From the NCBI GenBank assembly GCA_030435675.1, contig CM059623.1, forward strand, positions 9,760,012 through 9,824,011: a DNA stretch of 64,000 bases, written 5' to 3'. Position numbers and translations under genes: made by a program. Of this stretch, positions 12,961-26,105 are shown in pieces (the first letter of the stretch is position 1; the number at the start of each line of letters is the position of its first letter). Origin of the DNA: Steinernema hermaphroditum (Eukaryota > Nematoda > Chromadorea > Rhabditida > Steinernematidae). Under the pieces are notes generated by a model, which was not told where the DNA came from, searched no databases, and was given only the letters and a program-made list of their open reading frames with translations.

Positions 12961-15900
12961 AACATTAGGTGTTGAACTTGCACGGTATTCGTCGAGGTGC
13001 GCGCAAAGTTGACGAAACATACTTTTACAGAAATAGGAAATGGCATCAAAACGGAAAAACATCACTGAAAGTAAAAAGCGGTCAAAAGAATCAGAATATA
13101 TGACAAAACGGCAAAAGCAATGCGGTGGCGGACTACGCCTGTTTATTAGTGTTTGTCAAATACAAGCGAAAATGCGATCTAAGACTCAGCACTTCGAAAA
13201 TCGAAGCTCTTACTAAGAATGCAGGAGATTCCGATGTGGCTCGGAATCAATTCCGATCAATTAATCTTTCGAAAAAAAGCAGCCGTTTATGCGGATATGG
13301 ATGATACCTCTTCCGCAGCAGTCCTAAACACACGTTTCGGAATCCAGACAGTGGTCATGGAAGAGCCCTGGAACACGGTTCTGCACTTGAGAAACGGGTG
13401 GAAGAGCGAGGGCGCCGCGGGAAAGGAGCGACAGGGGCAAACAAGTCAAATTATTACTGCGGCGGCCGAAAAAACAAACGTGGCGGGACCACTGGCGCCT
13501 CGGCTCGCGTCTCAAAATGTCGGATGTTCGGTCAGTCAATGCGGAGCTCCGGAACCCGGACCTACAGCGTATCAGGGCGGATAATTCGCAATGGATCGCG
13601 GCCAATCAGCGCACAAAATGCCCAACAAAGAATTTTCCATCGATCGATCTGTTGGAATATGAAAATTCGACTTCTTCGCAAAAGAAAAGTGTATTTTTAT
13701 GCTGGAAAGGCTGTTTTTCATGCAATAATGGAGTCCCTAGAAATGGACAAACTTCTTCCACGCTCCACCATTGGAGAAAGTGCGAAAAGAGTTCGCAAAA
13801 CGACCTTCTGGATTTTGATTTAACTGTGTGTCGAGAAAAGTTCGAAGAAATGTCCAAAAATGTATTAAAAAAGTGGATCCCTTTATGGAGAATTAGAGAC
13901 CAAAAACTGAAAAAAGTGTCGTGATCCTGCCACGAAACAGCGGACGCTTCTGTGTCTCGGTTTCAATGGCGCTCACACGGTTCTATAAGAAACGAAACGG
14001 GAGCGTTCCATAGGATCGCATTAAAGTATTATCGTTTATTCTAAGGAGGTGGACCGAAAAGAATTTTCTGAGATGAACCAAAATCCCTAGGAACAATCCT
14101 GCACGACTCAAAAGTGTATCAGCGGAAGAGGAAGAGCAATTAACGACCCCCAAATGGTACAAAAACAGTTCTGTCGTCTGGTGACGCTACCGAACCGTGT
14201 CTTCTTTGCGAAACACTACGGCCGCAAATCGATATCGATACGGTAAAGATAAGACTTGCAAGTGTAAAGTAAACTTCGAGAATTCGCGTCGCCACAGTCG
14301 ACGACAAAAGAGAAGACGGGATTTGCGTCGCGGTTTGGCGCTTTAGTGGCCGCGAAGAGTGGTCAAGGAGAGGTGTTAGATGGTTTAGAGTCGGCGGAGT
14401 CGTTCAATTAAGAAGAGAGCGCACTTTTCTAATTAAATGGGGGGAAGATCGCCGCGATGAACAGTGCTTAGCACCTCTGGGAGTTCGGAGAATGTTGCGT
14501 TTTTGGTGAAAAGATGAAGTCGTGATACGGGGGCAGTTTCTAGGCCCCTCATACGATTCGGTCCGAAAATCCCCACAAGCTGCTATGCATTTATAGCCAC
14601 AACTTCGTTATACGCCATAAAAATCCACGCGGAGCGGCTATTCAAAAACATGTTTTGACCTCAATTCGCGCAGCACTAAATCATGGAATAACGACTACAC
14701 AACACACGACTGACTTGGAGAGCTCCACCATGTTTACTATCAAAGAGAGCGATGTGCGGAGTAATTTCGACAAGTCTTCAGGCGCTTTCACGACGTCGAT
14801 CGACATAAGGAAGCGCGAAATTGGCCCTGACTCACTCACTCCCTCGAAAACAACACATTGATTTTAGGCTGTACAAAGGAGGAACTGGTTTGCTGGGGAA
14901 ATACGGAGAAGATGGTCCGATTTCGTGGAAAACGTAAACAGGATTCCACGCCCATTTCGCACGCAAAGAAAGGGCTTGAAAGGAGTTTTCAGGGTTTCTA
15001 GGCGATGCTTTTAATATGGTTGAAATAGGAGATTCACCGTATCCAAGCAGCGATGATGTCATCGACTCTTAGAGCGGAAACGAGAAGATTTTAGCAGAGA
15101 ATGACGTGGAATTCGCTTTGTTTATACCGCAGAGTGTGACTCATTTGAGGACTACATAAACAGATCACTATAAACATGCACCTATAGAACCCATAGAAGT
15201 TTCCACAAAAAGATTCCAAAAGAAGCGTCCATCCTGCATACAAACCGATGAGTTATAAGGAAGTTTGGAAATATAGAGCTATATTAGTAGAGATATAAAT
15301 AGTAAGGTTTCCCTGAAGTACGTAAACGTGTTTGAGGTTCCCATGCGTCACAGTCAATCAATATGAAAAAAAGAATGTGGGAAATATGGAAAAAGAAAGT
15401 AAAAGATCACTAGCCTGATCCTCTATCGGACATCCCGAAGATACAGACCGCTTCTCTTCAACACGATAGCACAAAGATTATAGTAAATGTGGAATAGGAA
15501 CGGACGACAACTTCATGTAAATGAAATTTACGATAAACGATTACACCCACTTAAAATCACATCAGAGACGCGCAACTATAAATCAACGGTTTCGTTTTCG
15601 AAAATCCGCGAATCGCCGACGCGGAACAGAGCCTCTTGTGCGTTCGCGCTGACCTAAAGACAAACAGGGGAGCGCGTCCATGTGCGTGCGGGTGTTACGA
15701 TCGTTATAATTTGATCGATCGCCGGGGGACAGCGCTACGACGACGGCGACGTCGACGACTTCGGATCGCGAAGTCACAAAGAAGTCGAAACAATCGGCGA
15801 CACTCGGGACGAGAGCAAACAGCGCTGAATTGGACGGTTATGCCTCCTCCGACTATACGGGTGGAACGGGATAAGCTTAAAGACTATAGGCTATGCGGAG

Positions 15901-16519
15901 GTCCGCCGACTGAGTGACGCCACGCGGCCGCTGTTGACAGCGAGAGCATGCAAATACACCCTCCGCACTCTGGCTTCTCCTCGCCACTGCAGCCAAGTGA
16001 TATCTCTCCGGAGTGCGTCTCTGATGTGAGCCACTTACAGCCGCCAGGTGTTTTGTGGTTTGTGCCGTTGCGAGTTTCGCTGCGAAATTGATTGATTTTC
16101 GGTTTGTCCTGCGTTGTGAAAATTCAGCCGCGGTGCTAAAGGGTCTCTTTGAGGGTTCCGATCTATAGCTGCCTTGTTCTTATAATTTTGCCTATTCTAG
16201 GTTATTCACATTCGTCCTGAGGGCATTAGTATTGCTAAAAGACTTCCCTAATCAGAGAATTTCTGGTTCGACGTGTAATGATGTCCATTCAAAAGCGCGA
16301 AAGCGACATTGAATAGATTCTAAAATAAGTACAAAGGAAATCGATGAAAGCCGAATGTGTAGTAAAAGCCAAGGAACACGCCGTTTTATAATACCAGGTT
16401 TGTCAAAGTACACGATGCGATATCTTGGCTTTCGGAATCTTCGCTCTTTTCTTCTCCGAACAAAAGACGTTCGATGTTTGAGTGGAAAATACGGGGGACT
16501 TCAAGGATATTTCAGCTGA

Positions 16520-16865
16520 AACCTGGCACACAAATAGGTCCACATGCGTGGAAAAAACACAAACTCTAGAAAATCCGTTCTGCTGTCCGAACTGACCACA
16601 TAAAGGCCCATCGAAAGCTGTGTCCAAGCCGAAGACGAGGCTCGAACCAACCGAACCTTGTGAAAGGAGTCGACTGCGGGTCCAAAACAGGCTCCCCAGT
16701 TGCTCCTCAGTTCGACCACACAAACTAAGCGTTTCCATAAAATTACCACGTAGTTTTGCTTTCAAAAGGTGGTTGCATGGTCAGGTCTTCGATAGATTTT
16801 GGGAGCAGAAGGGATTTTTTGTGTTAACATACACTTATGTTGACCTGTTTGTGTGCAGAGACATC
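16520..16865. repeat. MITE-like element with imperfect inverted ends
   Basis: The left end contains GCACACAAATAGGTCCACAT and the right end carries the complement of GCACACAAACAGGTCAACAT, an 18/20 match. The similarity continues inward for about 60 nt to AAAATCC(G/C)TTCTGCT. The element is about 345 bp and has no coding capacity. The layout is that of a non-autonomous DNA transposon; the target-site duplication was not resolved. Confidence 0.5.
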
Positions 16866-19048
16866 GCAAGGTTCCCTTTCTAGCTGTAGAGTTTAGTTAA
16901 AGTACACAAAGAAACCAAAATGACATGGTTCCCAGGAAAGACAAGACATTTCCGCAATTAATACACGCCTCAGGACGCCCACAATTCGAATCTTTTGTAA
17001 CTCTAACTTAATATTAAGACTCTAATGAGAGGCGTAGGCTTGACATTTGAGGAAAATATCGCAGAGCTAAATAAAGCGAATCGTGCTCGGGTCCAGTGTA
17101 AGGCGCCATTTGTATTTCACTGTTCGTATTCCAATGCGTGTTCCTGACCTTCCTGTCTTCCGACTTCTAAACTTCGTACTTAGCTTTAATGAAGAGAAGT
17201 CTGTTCCACAGACCTATGTTGTGGGAAGTAAATGTGGGAATTTTCCCAGTTAATGACTGTCTCAGGATGAGTATCACTTTTCAGAACCTTACTCCGGCAG
17301 TTCCGTTTGTTTCGAATGTTCCGAAAGCTTGCTCGTGGTTTCAAAATTTAATGTTTTGTCTTTCGTCGTTAAACATGGGCATCTGGAATTACGTTCTATC
17401 AGGGTTGTTGCATTCATCTTCCTGATTTGTTCATCCAGCGCTAGCCATAGCCAGAGTTCCGCACCCCTTCTTCGCGTTTCACGAATCCCACACAGAGAAA
17501 CACATCCTGTTTTCTTGGAAGCGTTCATAACTGTGGTTTCGTTGACAGTGCAGTGATGCTAGAAGAAACCATCGATCATCGGGGCGTCGATGTTTGCTTT
17601 AAAGATCGAGCATGTCATGAACTCTCCACGCAGGCACTTTATAACTAATCGTCATCTGGTCCATCCGTCCTTGCAGCCAATTCCGGCTACTGAATTTATA
17701 GCGCTATAACCGAACGCTGCCCGTTTTATAGTTCCACATGAGAGGCGTTATCGGAACCAAACAAAGCCTTACTTCTCCAAAACCGAAAATCATCTTTTGG
17801 CATCATAGCTCGATTCATTCGATGACGAGTCCCACTGGAGTGTCCCTCTTGGTTCAAGAATGCCGTCGGGATATTTAACTAGGAGTGTAAATAAACAACG
17901 TCTCGCTAGTCAAATATTTTCGGAACTTTGAAGTGGATGCGATTGATCGGTATTTCGAACAGTGTTTGAGAGGCTATAGCTAACGCCATTATCTTCGTGA
18001 AGTTCCATTTTTCTTAATTATCCAGTTTCTCCTTTCTTTGCTCTTTTGTTGAAAAGACAACTTTTGAAAAGTTATTAAGTCACTTTTTTCGTCTGTCCCA
18101 GGTGCTCATCTAACCTTCAGTTTCAACCAATAGGCCAAACCAAGCTTTTTCGTCCAGGACTCTAAGATCAGAGAAATCTCTTTGAACAGATCTTTGAAAT
18201 GCTCACTGTTCCTGTCCCATAAAGACCAACTTGTGTTCTGCAGCCTGACAAATAGCTTCGTCATTCGCGTTGCTTGTTTTCCGCCACTATAGTAATTCTG
18301 GAGCAACGAGCGCTTGACTTTTTGTCCTCCTGTTTATCGCCATCTGGATAGCAGCCGGCTGCTCGCATCGTCTGTAATTAGTCTTTTCAATTGCCGCAAA
18401 CTTGCCTTCGATTCAGCTGGTAGTAGTCAACTCCGCTATTTCCATTTTACAAACCAAATGAAGGACTTTCGATCACGTCATATGTAGTTATCGTCTTTCT
18501 TTTTACTACAAACCGTGCTGAATAACTTACGTGACCTTGTTGGATTTTTTTGTGCAACAGAGGACTTCTTCGAGTGAGCCATTTAATCCTGGATGTCTAT
18601 CCCTAAATGACCTGTTACAAGCGATTTCTCTGGGTACAAATCGGCATGTTTACCTCGCGGATTCTTAGATAGTCGTTTAAAAAATGACGTAAGCGTTTTA
18701 AAAACATGTTGATGTGACGGTCTTGCGTCATGCCGACATGGATGAATGAAAACCCTTCCAGCCACTTCTTTTGTCTTAGCATAGACCTTTCAAGATTCCA
18801 TTTTAACACATATTTTCCTCTCTTTAACACATACCTTTCCCACATGGAATACTTTCAATAATTCCATTTTCGAAAAAGTTGCGGCATGTTGATCGTTCGT
18901 TTCGTTTCCGAATCGCCCTGGAATGTAAACAACAGTATCCTATTTCGCATCGATGAATAATATTTGATGACGTCATTTTTGTCATTACATCATCCGGTAT
19001 TTCCTTCGATGTCATTCGCGTTATTTCCTGAAGTTTGACGCGCAATTT

Positions 19049-19190
19049 TTGGTTCTTCTTATGTTGGTGCAGTTGGGTGTGCCGTCAGGACCGCCAAAAA
19101 AAAACCGTTATACCGTAGTATGAGCTAATCTCAAAAAGATGGCCTTTTCAGATCACCATTTTTTGTTCATCTTATGTTGGTGCAGTTGTT
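19049..19190 (+). repeat. Short direct repeat pair
   Basis: CTTATGTTGGTGCAGTTG occurs twice about 110 nt apart, each preceded by a T-rich TTTTTGTTC-like block. The copies diverge outside this core. Significance unknown. Confidence 0.5.
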
Positions 19191-19831
19191 CCTTGGCGGC
19201 CATGTACTTAAACTACGAAACCGAATTAGGGAACCAAAGTATTCATAACTGGTATAATTCTGTAGCACTTCTGTAGCGAAAAAAGGCGAATGTGGCGCTC
19301 CTTCGAATGACTTGGACACTATCCACGGCATGCATTCATCTCCCTGGGTCCCACGTTGTATAGCTTCTAAGCTCTTGAAAATATCGCTTTAATCCTTTGG
19401 TTTGACTAAAACAGAGCTGATGTGCATATGGGTGTCAAAGTGAAGAGCCAATCTCTAGTTCTAAACATCCATGGACTGGCGTGACCTTTCAGTTCATCTG
19501 ACGCGTGAGTAATTCAAGAGCTAAAAGTAGCCGTGATGATGTCATCATTCACGTCACCATGAAAGGAGGATTCACTATTCTATTCCAGCCTCCCACATGG
19601 TCCGTCATATCCTGATTATTCTGATGGTAGTTGCTGACTAAAACTTGTCCACTTCTACAATTAAACAATTACTCCCAAACGAACGCTTCTCTATGAAGCC
19701 TATAAACCTTTAGTCTGGAAAATCGAACCAAAACACCGTACTTGATAGCGTGTACTTTTGCGTTGCCGAGACTGTCACCATGGCCGTCTTCCCGTTGTTT
19801 ACTTTGCCCATCGTCCACTCAATCGATCGCC

Positions 19832-19839
19832 ATTTGCAG
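19832..19839 (+). promoter_or_regulatory. 3' splice site 7 nt upstream of the MOSPD2-like ATG
   Basis: CATTTGCAG lies immediately before ATGAACGATG, where the second ATG is the start. No upstream coding exon is seen, so this is a candidate spliced-leader acceptor. Confidence 0.45.
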
Positions 19840-19846
19840 ATGAACG

Positions 19847-22800
19847 ATGACTACCGATGTGGAATCGGAGGCACTTCATGAATTCCGACGGCGCTTTGTC
19901 CAGGTTGGTTTCGTCCTCTTGTTACAGCAGGGACTATTCTTGCAAGTTACTCGAGAGGGTGTTTTGTAAACAAGCGATTTCTTGCTAAATCGTTGATGGA
20001 TGTGACGAAAACAGCTTTTGTCGATTTTCTACTTTCTGAACGTCCACTATACGAGCACTTTGCTTGTAGGACGGCTGCGCAGAGAAAGTCAGCCCTGAGG
20101 AGGCCGCACGCGTTCTCAACGATGACTGGTGGCTTCGGGCATTTCTACGGTCACAATCGCTTGATGTCGACGTCACAAAAGCCGTCGTTTTGGAATGCAT
20201 CAAGTGGAGAATGAACTTTAAACCTGATCGTATGGCGCATCCTTACGGGAACTACTCGTAAAAGCACTTTCAGATATTGGGATGCTGGAAATGCGTTCGC
20301 TTCTGGAAACGGGTCTCATGTTCATAAGGGGAGAAGATGTGGATGGGAACGTGATACGTAAGTCTTCTACTTTACTGGATGATTAGAAATAGACCGAGCG
20401 TTCCCCTTCCCTCCTCTTCCTTTCCATCAATGGACCGTCCCCATTCCTGCTTCTCTTCATGGCAGATCCCAAAAGTAGCTAACTAGCTGGAGGTCACAAT
20501 ATTCCAGTGTGGATAAACTTCGTTCACCACCACCAAAACGGCAACAAGGAAGTTGAGCGCCTCCTCATCTACTGGATCGAACGTTTCGTGATGGAGACCC
20601 ACGGCGCTCCCCTAGCCGTTGTCTTCAACATGCACGGCGCGGGACTCCAGAACATGGACAACAACCTCATCCGCTTCATCCTGCACACCTTCAAGTACTA
20701 TTACCCAGCCGTCGTTCGCTCCATCCTCATTCTCGAAACCCCTCAGAAGCTGAACCCGTCGTGGAAAGTCGTTCGCTCCTGGGTGGACTCGAACACTCTT
20801 GCCATGATGCATACCGTAACCCGGCACAGCCTCGCCCAATACGTCGACCCCAAGTACATCCCTGTACGGCTAGGCGGAGAGGTAGGCGCATTTATCCAAA
20901 ATCCAACTCCGGTTTTTGCTCCCGTCAAGCGCGGCGTTGGCACCAGCGGGCACAGTGGGACCACGGAGGAATGAGCAAGTGGCAGTTGGCCGGTCAGTAG
21001 AGCAGCTGGCTGGTCAGCGCCAACTTGATCATTCGCTCGTAGTCAGACACATTCTTTTATACCAGTCGGAGGCTAAGTTTTTGATTGGCCGACGGACGGA
21101 TTATGCTCAAAAGTCACTGGAAAAATAACTTTGCAAGTAGCAGAGGAGAAAAACACCGCTTAAAGCTTGACCACCAAAGTTACAGCACAGTAAGAAGCAT
21201 CTATTTCGAACCAATAGAATTAGGACTGCGGACAAAGGATATGTGATCTTATGTTATAAACATAGCCAATCTTTTTTCCTGGTCAGGTTCTGCCGCAGAT
21301 TACATCGACCTCCTCGCCTTAGTGAGTTTTTCATCTGTTTTTCGATGCTGTGACTCCAAAATTTAAGTTCTATGACGTCTTTCCGGGAATCACTGCCCTG
21401 TTTTATATACCCTAAAGCAGAAACCATCAGATTGCACTGTCCTTGTATCTAAATATGCAAATCAAAGACTGATCCGGACGGTTTAGCAAAATCCTAACGA
21501 ACATCTGGAATTTTGACCAAAAGCACACAACCAGTTCCCTTTCCGAATCTAATCACCGCGTGGTCACGTTCTCTGGCGCCACATAGGGTCTTCTCGCCTT
21601 CACACCCTAATTCGTAAACACGCGTTCGCTTCCCCTTGTTTTGGCCCCACGTCTCCACCACTCCGTTTTTTCGAATCGATGGCGAACGTGCGCGGATTAG
21701 CGCCAAAACGCTCGCCGCGCACCCGTGGCCCTCCAAGACAACTGCTCGCGGAAGCCCGACCCACGAGGCGTGTCTGTTGCTTTTCAGGACGACTTTGCGT
21801 TCTCGATGGACGAGTTGGCGCGTTGTATTCCGTCGAGAGTGGTCGTTGCCGCGTCGACAAGTGCCCGACCTGCTGACAACGGCGAGATGACCATCTCCGC
21901 GATGCCTTCGGCGCCACCGCCACGTCCCGACCGTCCCGATCTCGATCGATTCGCCAACGGATCCGCGAGAAGGGTGAGTCAATTACGCTTTGATTAATGG
22001 CCTACAAGCCTGTTGGTCATAGTGAAATGGGATGAGTGATATGGCCGGCATCAATGAGAGCTCATTTCTCTGGAGGTAGATGGCTGTGATTTTGCAGCTT
22101 TGTTTAGTGCATCTTCCGAAATGCCCATTTGACCTCGCTTTACACAGACCTCCGCAATTTCGAAGGCACTAAAACAAAACGAAACTAGTCATAAAGATGT
22201 ACACTTTCATCTGGAGATCGCATTGAGCCTTTGATGACCCCTAAAACCTCTGGAATCATTACAGTCAGTAAAATTCGACTCCGAAGACAGCGAAGAAGGC
22301 CCAGCCAGAAGCGGTCCCCTGATTTTGGCGAACAACGGTAACGGAAGAGCGCCGTCGACCACGAGGCGCCAGAGTCACATCCCGAGCACTCTGAAACCGA
22401 TCGCCGAAGCCAGGATCAACGCTCCGTCGGACCAATGGCTGGAAACGCCCGTTTTGCTTGTTTGGTGAGTGCTACGATCACGACATTCTCAAGCAGAGCA
22501 AGTAGTCGATCACTGTCTGCATTTTCTAGAGATTTAGTGTAAAAGTGCAGCTGTCAGGAAAGTGCATCTTTTTACTTGTAAAACGCAGCGTTGCAACCTT
22601 GGCTGAAATCGGATACATTTAAGGAAAAAGCGAGCCGGGAGATTACTTTACACACGGGAGGGAGAAGTTCCTCGGAAGTGCACTTTCAACTGACATTAAA
22701 GGATATCTTTCCAATGATCCAAATCAAAACAAACATCACGAATTGGGCTTCGATCGATTGCGTTAAAGATTCCCTCGTTCAGCCCGTCGGAAGAACTGGT

Positions 22801-23431
22801 CCTCAAAAAAGTGGACGGTGAGAACGATTCCATCGAAGTGGTCGTCCTCAAGAATCCAACGCAGAAGAGCGTCATGTACAAGATCAAGACGACCTCACCC
22901 GAGAAGTTCCGCGTCCGGCCGACGGCTGGGATTGTGAAGCCCGAGGGCATGGAGATCATCAGAGTCTACCTCCAGAATGGTACGTTCGTCAAGATGGCTA
23001 AGGTCATAATCCGTACAATTTTAGAGTACAAAAGCACCGTGGCCAGAGAGAAGTTTCTCATCATGGCGATGGAAACTGACGGCCAGCCGGGCACCGACGA
23101 CTTCACCGCCCTCTGGAAGGAGGCGCCCGAGAACTCGAAGATTCTCCAGAAACTGCGCTGTCGTCTTTGCGAGAACAACGCCGTCGAGGTGAACATCGCC
23201 TCTCCCTCGCCGCCCCTCTCATCGTCTCCGATCCAAGACGACGCCAAAGACCTCCGCGCCGAGGTCAAAACCCTTGCCAACCAGCAGCGCTTCCTCCTGC
23301 TGCTCATCTTCGTTTTGGTCACTCTCCAGATCCTGAGCCTCATCTACAACAGGTTCAACTACTCGGCACTCTCCGACCAGATCGCCCAGTGCATGGACTT
23401 CAAAGCCAAACTCGCAAAAGATGAACTTTGA
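19847..23431 (+). CDS. MOSPD2-like protein: CRAL-TRIO, MSP and C-terminal membrane anchor
   Basis: Eight exons: 19847-19903, 20070-20229, 20274-20357, 20508-20881, 21788-21973, 22265-22464, 22783-22979, 23025-23431, total 554 aa, phases consistent; human MOSPD2 is about 518 aa. The CRAL-TRIO fold (about 20-225) includes the LWINFVHHH and PLAVVFNMHGAGLQNMDNN strands. A low-complexity acidic linker follows. The MSP domain (about 353-455) has YKIKTTSPEKFRVRPTAGIV, close to the FFAT-binding face of VAP/MOSPD proteins. A hydrophobic helix (FLLLLIFVLVTLQILSLIYN, about 508-528) lies near the C-terminus. MOSPD2 tethers the ER to other organelles by binding FFAT motifs. The early exons and the 225/226 junction are the least certain: another small exon near 21297-21331 was considered but breaks the frame. 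Confidence 0.85.
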
Positions 23432-23511
23432 GATGGGACAGAAATACGTTATGGCATGAACAATAATCACTAGAGTCTCTAATAATATGAAGTGTTGTAC
23501 AATAAGCGAAG

Positions 23512-23517
23512 AATAAA
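23512..23517 (+). terminator. Polyadenylation signal of the MOSPD2-like gene
   Basis: AATAAA lies 80 nt after the stop, inside the 228-nt gap between two convergent genes. Confidence 0.6.
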
Positions 23518-23659
23518 CGGAGCTGCGCAGATTTTCAACGTTGCTATTGAAAAAGAGATATGGGGAATCCTTCCCGATTCATCACTGTAAATAACTACCA
23601 ACGACGGCAAAAGTTTATCGTAACGGCACCATAACAGACAACAAAGATCTACTTGCTTC

Positions 23660-25522
23660 CTATTCATCGTCCACTTCCATTTTGGGCTCCTTGTCGGTTC
23701 GGTCAACATCCTCTTCGTCGAGCTTCTCCCGGGCGCTGCGCTTCAGACCGGTTCTTTTCTGCACCTCCTTCAGCTTATCCGACAGTTCAACAATTCGCTC
23801 CCGCATCTTGCGTACTTCTCCATCGGATTTTTCAAAACTCTGAAAGATGTTTATTAGATGTTACGTGAACGTGAGTGCTTTACTCACCGCCTTCATTGTA
23901 GCACGTTTGTTTGGATCAGTCTCAATCTTCATCGATGCTAACAGCCGCCACTGCTCAGAAATAACCTGTGAATACTTCTCGTTTTCGCTGCGACAAAGAG
24001 AAATAAGTGATTGTTCCTCGGTGGCGACCCCTTGGCTGCCCATGTGCTTCTCGTTCTCCAGGTAGTGCTGGGACTTGTATGTGTAGTTCTTTGCTGAGGG
24101 AGCAGGGAGAACCGGTTGCATGACGTTCTGGTACCGGGAATAAGCCACACCGTACTTACGCTGCGGCTGGTAATGGACGAAGGGACGGTAACGTCGCTGT
24201 TGCAAAGTGCCGACTGTGTCACTGCCTTCTCTGTCCCAATAAACACGGATGAAACGATTGTTTAGAACTGCTTCACTTGAGATAAACGCGGCATTCGCTT
24301 CTTCATGGGTAGCAAACGTGATGCAAGCTGTTTCCGGATGACCTTGATACTTCACTTGCACGTTTGTGATATTTCCAAATCTGGAGAAGTACTCGTTCAG
24401 CTTCGATAGAACGTTGAGCTCTTCAGGGATTCTACGAATCTACAAATGACACATGTAAGCTTGTTCAAAACATTGGGATGCGCTTACCACAAGACTGCAT
24501 TTCTTGCTAAACGCGTCATCACGACGGTAAATTTTCCGGTAATTGCGGTTGTTTTCCCACGGACGATGGACTTCAGATTGGACATCAAATACAATATCCG
24601 GGCCCTTCACTCTTGGCGCCATGGTAGGACCGGTAGCTCCTTGACCAGCAAGTATTTGAGGGTCACAGCCTAAAATAATTTCTTTGTTTTCGCCACAGCC
24701 TACACTGTGTGTCTTACCTGTGGTATGCGCTCCAAAGGCTGGATCATTACCATTAACATCACAAACTTTTGCGCCTTCGGAAAAGTAGCCATATCTAGAG
24801 GGCAAGTCACGCCCAGTTGGACGCATGGGATTTTCTACGATCAGAGGGTCTGGTCCATGATCAAAACCGCACATCTCTCCGAGGGTACAGTAGCCTTTTT
24901 CTTCAAAGTCACGGCAACGAACAACTGGAGTTGCCTGTGGAGAAGCCGACGAAGTATTTCTGAAGAGAGCTCGATACAACACAAACATTTAGAGAATATA
25001 CTTACAATGTCGAGCGAACTGGAGATTTCGATCGTGGACGAGAACGAGCTCTAGGTGGAGTACGACTGCGAGCACGAGGACTCCCATTAACATCACGGCG
25101 ACCAACGACAGGAATAGGCCATGGAGTGTTGATGATAGTCACCTCATCAACAGCGGCCACTGGCTTCGTTTCCTTCTTGATAGTTTCGCCACCCTTCGGC
25201 TCAACAACTGAAGGCGCTTTCTGAGACACACCCGACGAGGTGCCCAGATAACCCTCCTTGTGCACAACACTGAACAAACGGTCCACGAATGCTCTGCTTT
25301 CTAAACAAGAAGATGAACCATTGAAGAATAAACAGAGAACTTACTCGAACCAAGAAATACTTCCAATTGTTCTTCACAAAAGGTTTTGTGGTCTTGTTTA
25401 TCTTTGCGCAAGATGGCGATGATATACTTTGACAGGACCTGAGGGTCAGCGTCGGTCAGCGGACGGATTTCGTTGACGAGCCAGGCATTCAACTTCTCAG
25501 GATCCGAAATGTGAACTGGCAT
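23660..25522 (-). CDS. Second RBM26/27 paralogue, shortened
   Basis: Six exons in transcript order: 25522-25345, 25300-25006, 24959-24718, 24669-24488, 24439-23888, 23839-23660, total 542 aa. Domain order follows the RBM26 gene at 9.8-12.9 kb: PWI-like N-terminus (LNAWLVNEIRPLTDADPQVL); short Arg/Ser segment (RARSRTPPRARSRPRSKS); CX8CX5CX3H finger (CRDFEEKGYCTLGEMCGFDH); one RRM (about 300-372, VQVKYQGHPETACITFATHE); a helical region and an acidic C-terminus ending KMEVDDE. The first four introns have the same phases (1, 2, 1, 0) and lie at equivalent places, so it is a gene duplicate and not a retrocopy. It lacks the second RRM and the long Pro-rich section. Open throughout, so probably functional and diverged. 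Confidence 0.85.
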
Positions 25523-25532
25523 GATCAATCAC

Positions 25533-25546
25533 CTGTAAATAACAAA
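25533..25546 (-). promoter_or_regulatory. 3' splice site 10 nt upstream of the RBM26 paralogue ATG
   Basis: On the minus strand TTGTTATTTACAG is followed by GTGATTGATC and the ATG, with no upstream coding exon. Candidate spliced-leader acceptor. Confidence 0.5.
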
Positions 25547-26083
25547 GCTCTTTTTTATTTTTTGCTCTTTTCACATCTTTTCGAGCGCAGATCTGCAAGA
25601 CACCCGACCGCCCACTGCGACCACGGAACGCAGAATGACCGCCAGCGGAGCAACAGCGCTCGTCGAGGGACATCGGTCCCACCGCGAAACTACCGTAAAC
25701 ATTTCCGTTTGAATAAACGCCTATCATCAGTTCAAATTAGACGAAACGACAAGAATGCTCCTGCTTCGTAGACAGTTTTTTCGAGACAGTCATTTCAGTC
25801 ATCGCTTAGAAGATGAGTGTCGAGGAATGTATCAGTGCCTTTCAAAGGCCAAATAGTGGCCCGTTTCGATTAGCACAGCTGTAGTGTTCCAATCTCTCCT
25901 GAACGAGTGTTTTGGTGATTGCCAGCGAATCGCTGAATGTAGGAAAAGCGCCGTTCAAACGAGCACTCTTTTGTTTAACGATTGCTTTGTATTCATGTTG
26001 TTTGTTCGCTGGCGCTTGACGATCAGCAGAGCGCATTCCCGTGGTTGAATTCCCACAATTCACATGAGCCCAGATTAACTCGC
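25547..26083. other. Intergenic between divergent genes
   Basis: About 540 nt between the RBM26 paralogue (-) and the two-repeat protein gene (+). It presumably contains both promoters. No TATA box, repeat or reading frame stands out. Confidence 0.4.
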
Positions 26084-26095
26084 ATTTGATTTCAG
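26084..26095 (+). promoter_or_regulatory. 3' splice site 10 nt upstream of the two-repeat gene ATG
   Basis: TTTGATTTCAG is followed by AAGAACTGAA and ATG, with no upstream coding exon. Candidate spliced-leader acceptor. Confidence 0.5.
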
Positions 26096-26105
26096 AAGAA
26101 CTGAA

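Larger units (their letters stand above)
12961..19831. other. Seven-kilobase gene-poor region
   Basis: No recognisable protein across 6.9 kb between the divergent RBM26 and MOSPD2 genes. Open frames here are short, without domains or convincing exon structure. A CpG-rich patch with CGACGACGGCGACGTCGACGA-like runs spans about 15590-16020. One inverted-repeat element (16520-16865) and a short direct repeat (about 19049-19190) are listed separately. It may hold regulatory DNA for either gene or a non-coding RNA, but the sequence alone does not show it. Confidence 0.5.

Noticed and set aside
21297..21331. Possible small extra exon of the MOSPD2-like gene
   Set aside because: It has a fair acceptor and a GTGAGT donor, but either frame creates a stop or breaks the phase to the next exon. 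Direct joining of 20881 to 21788 keeps the frame.
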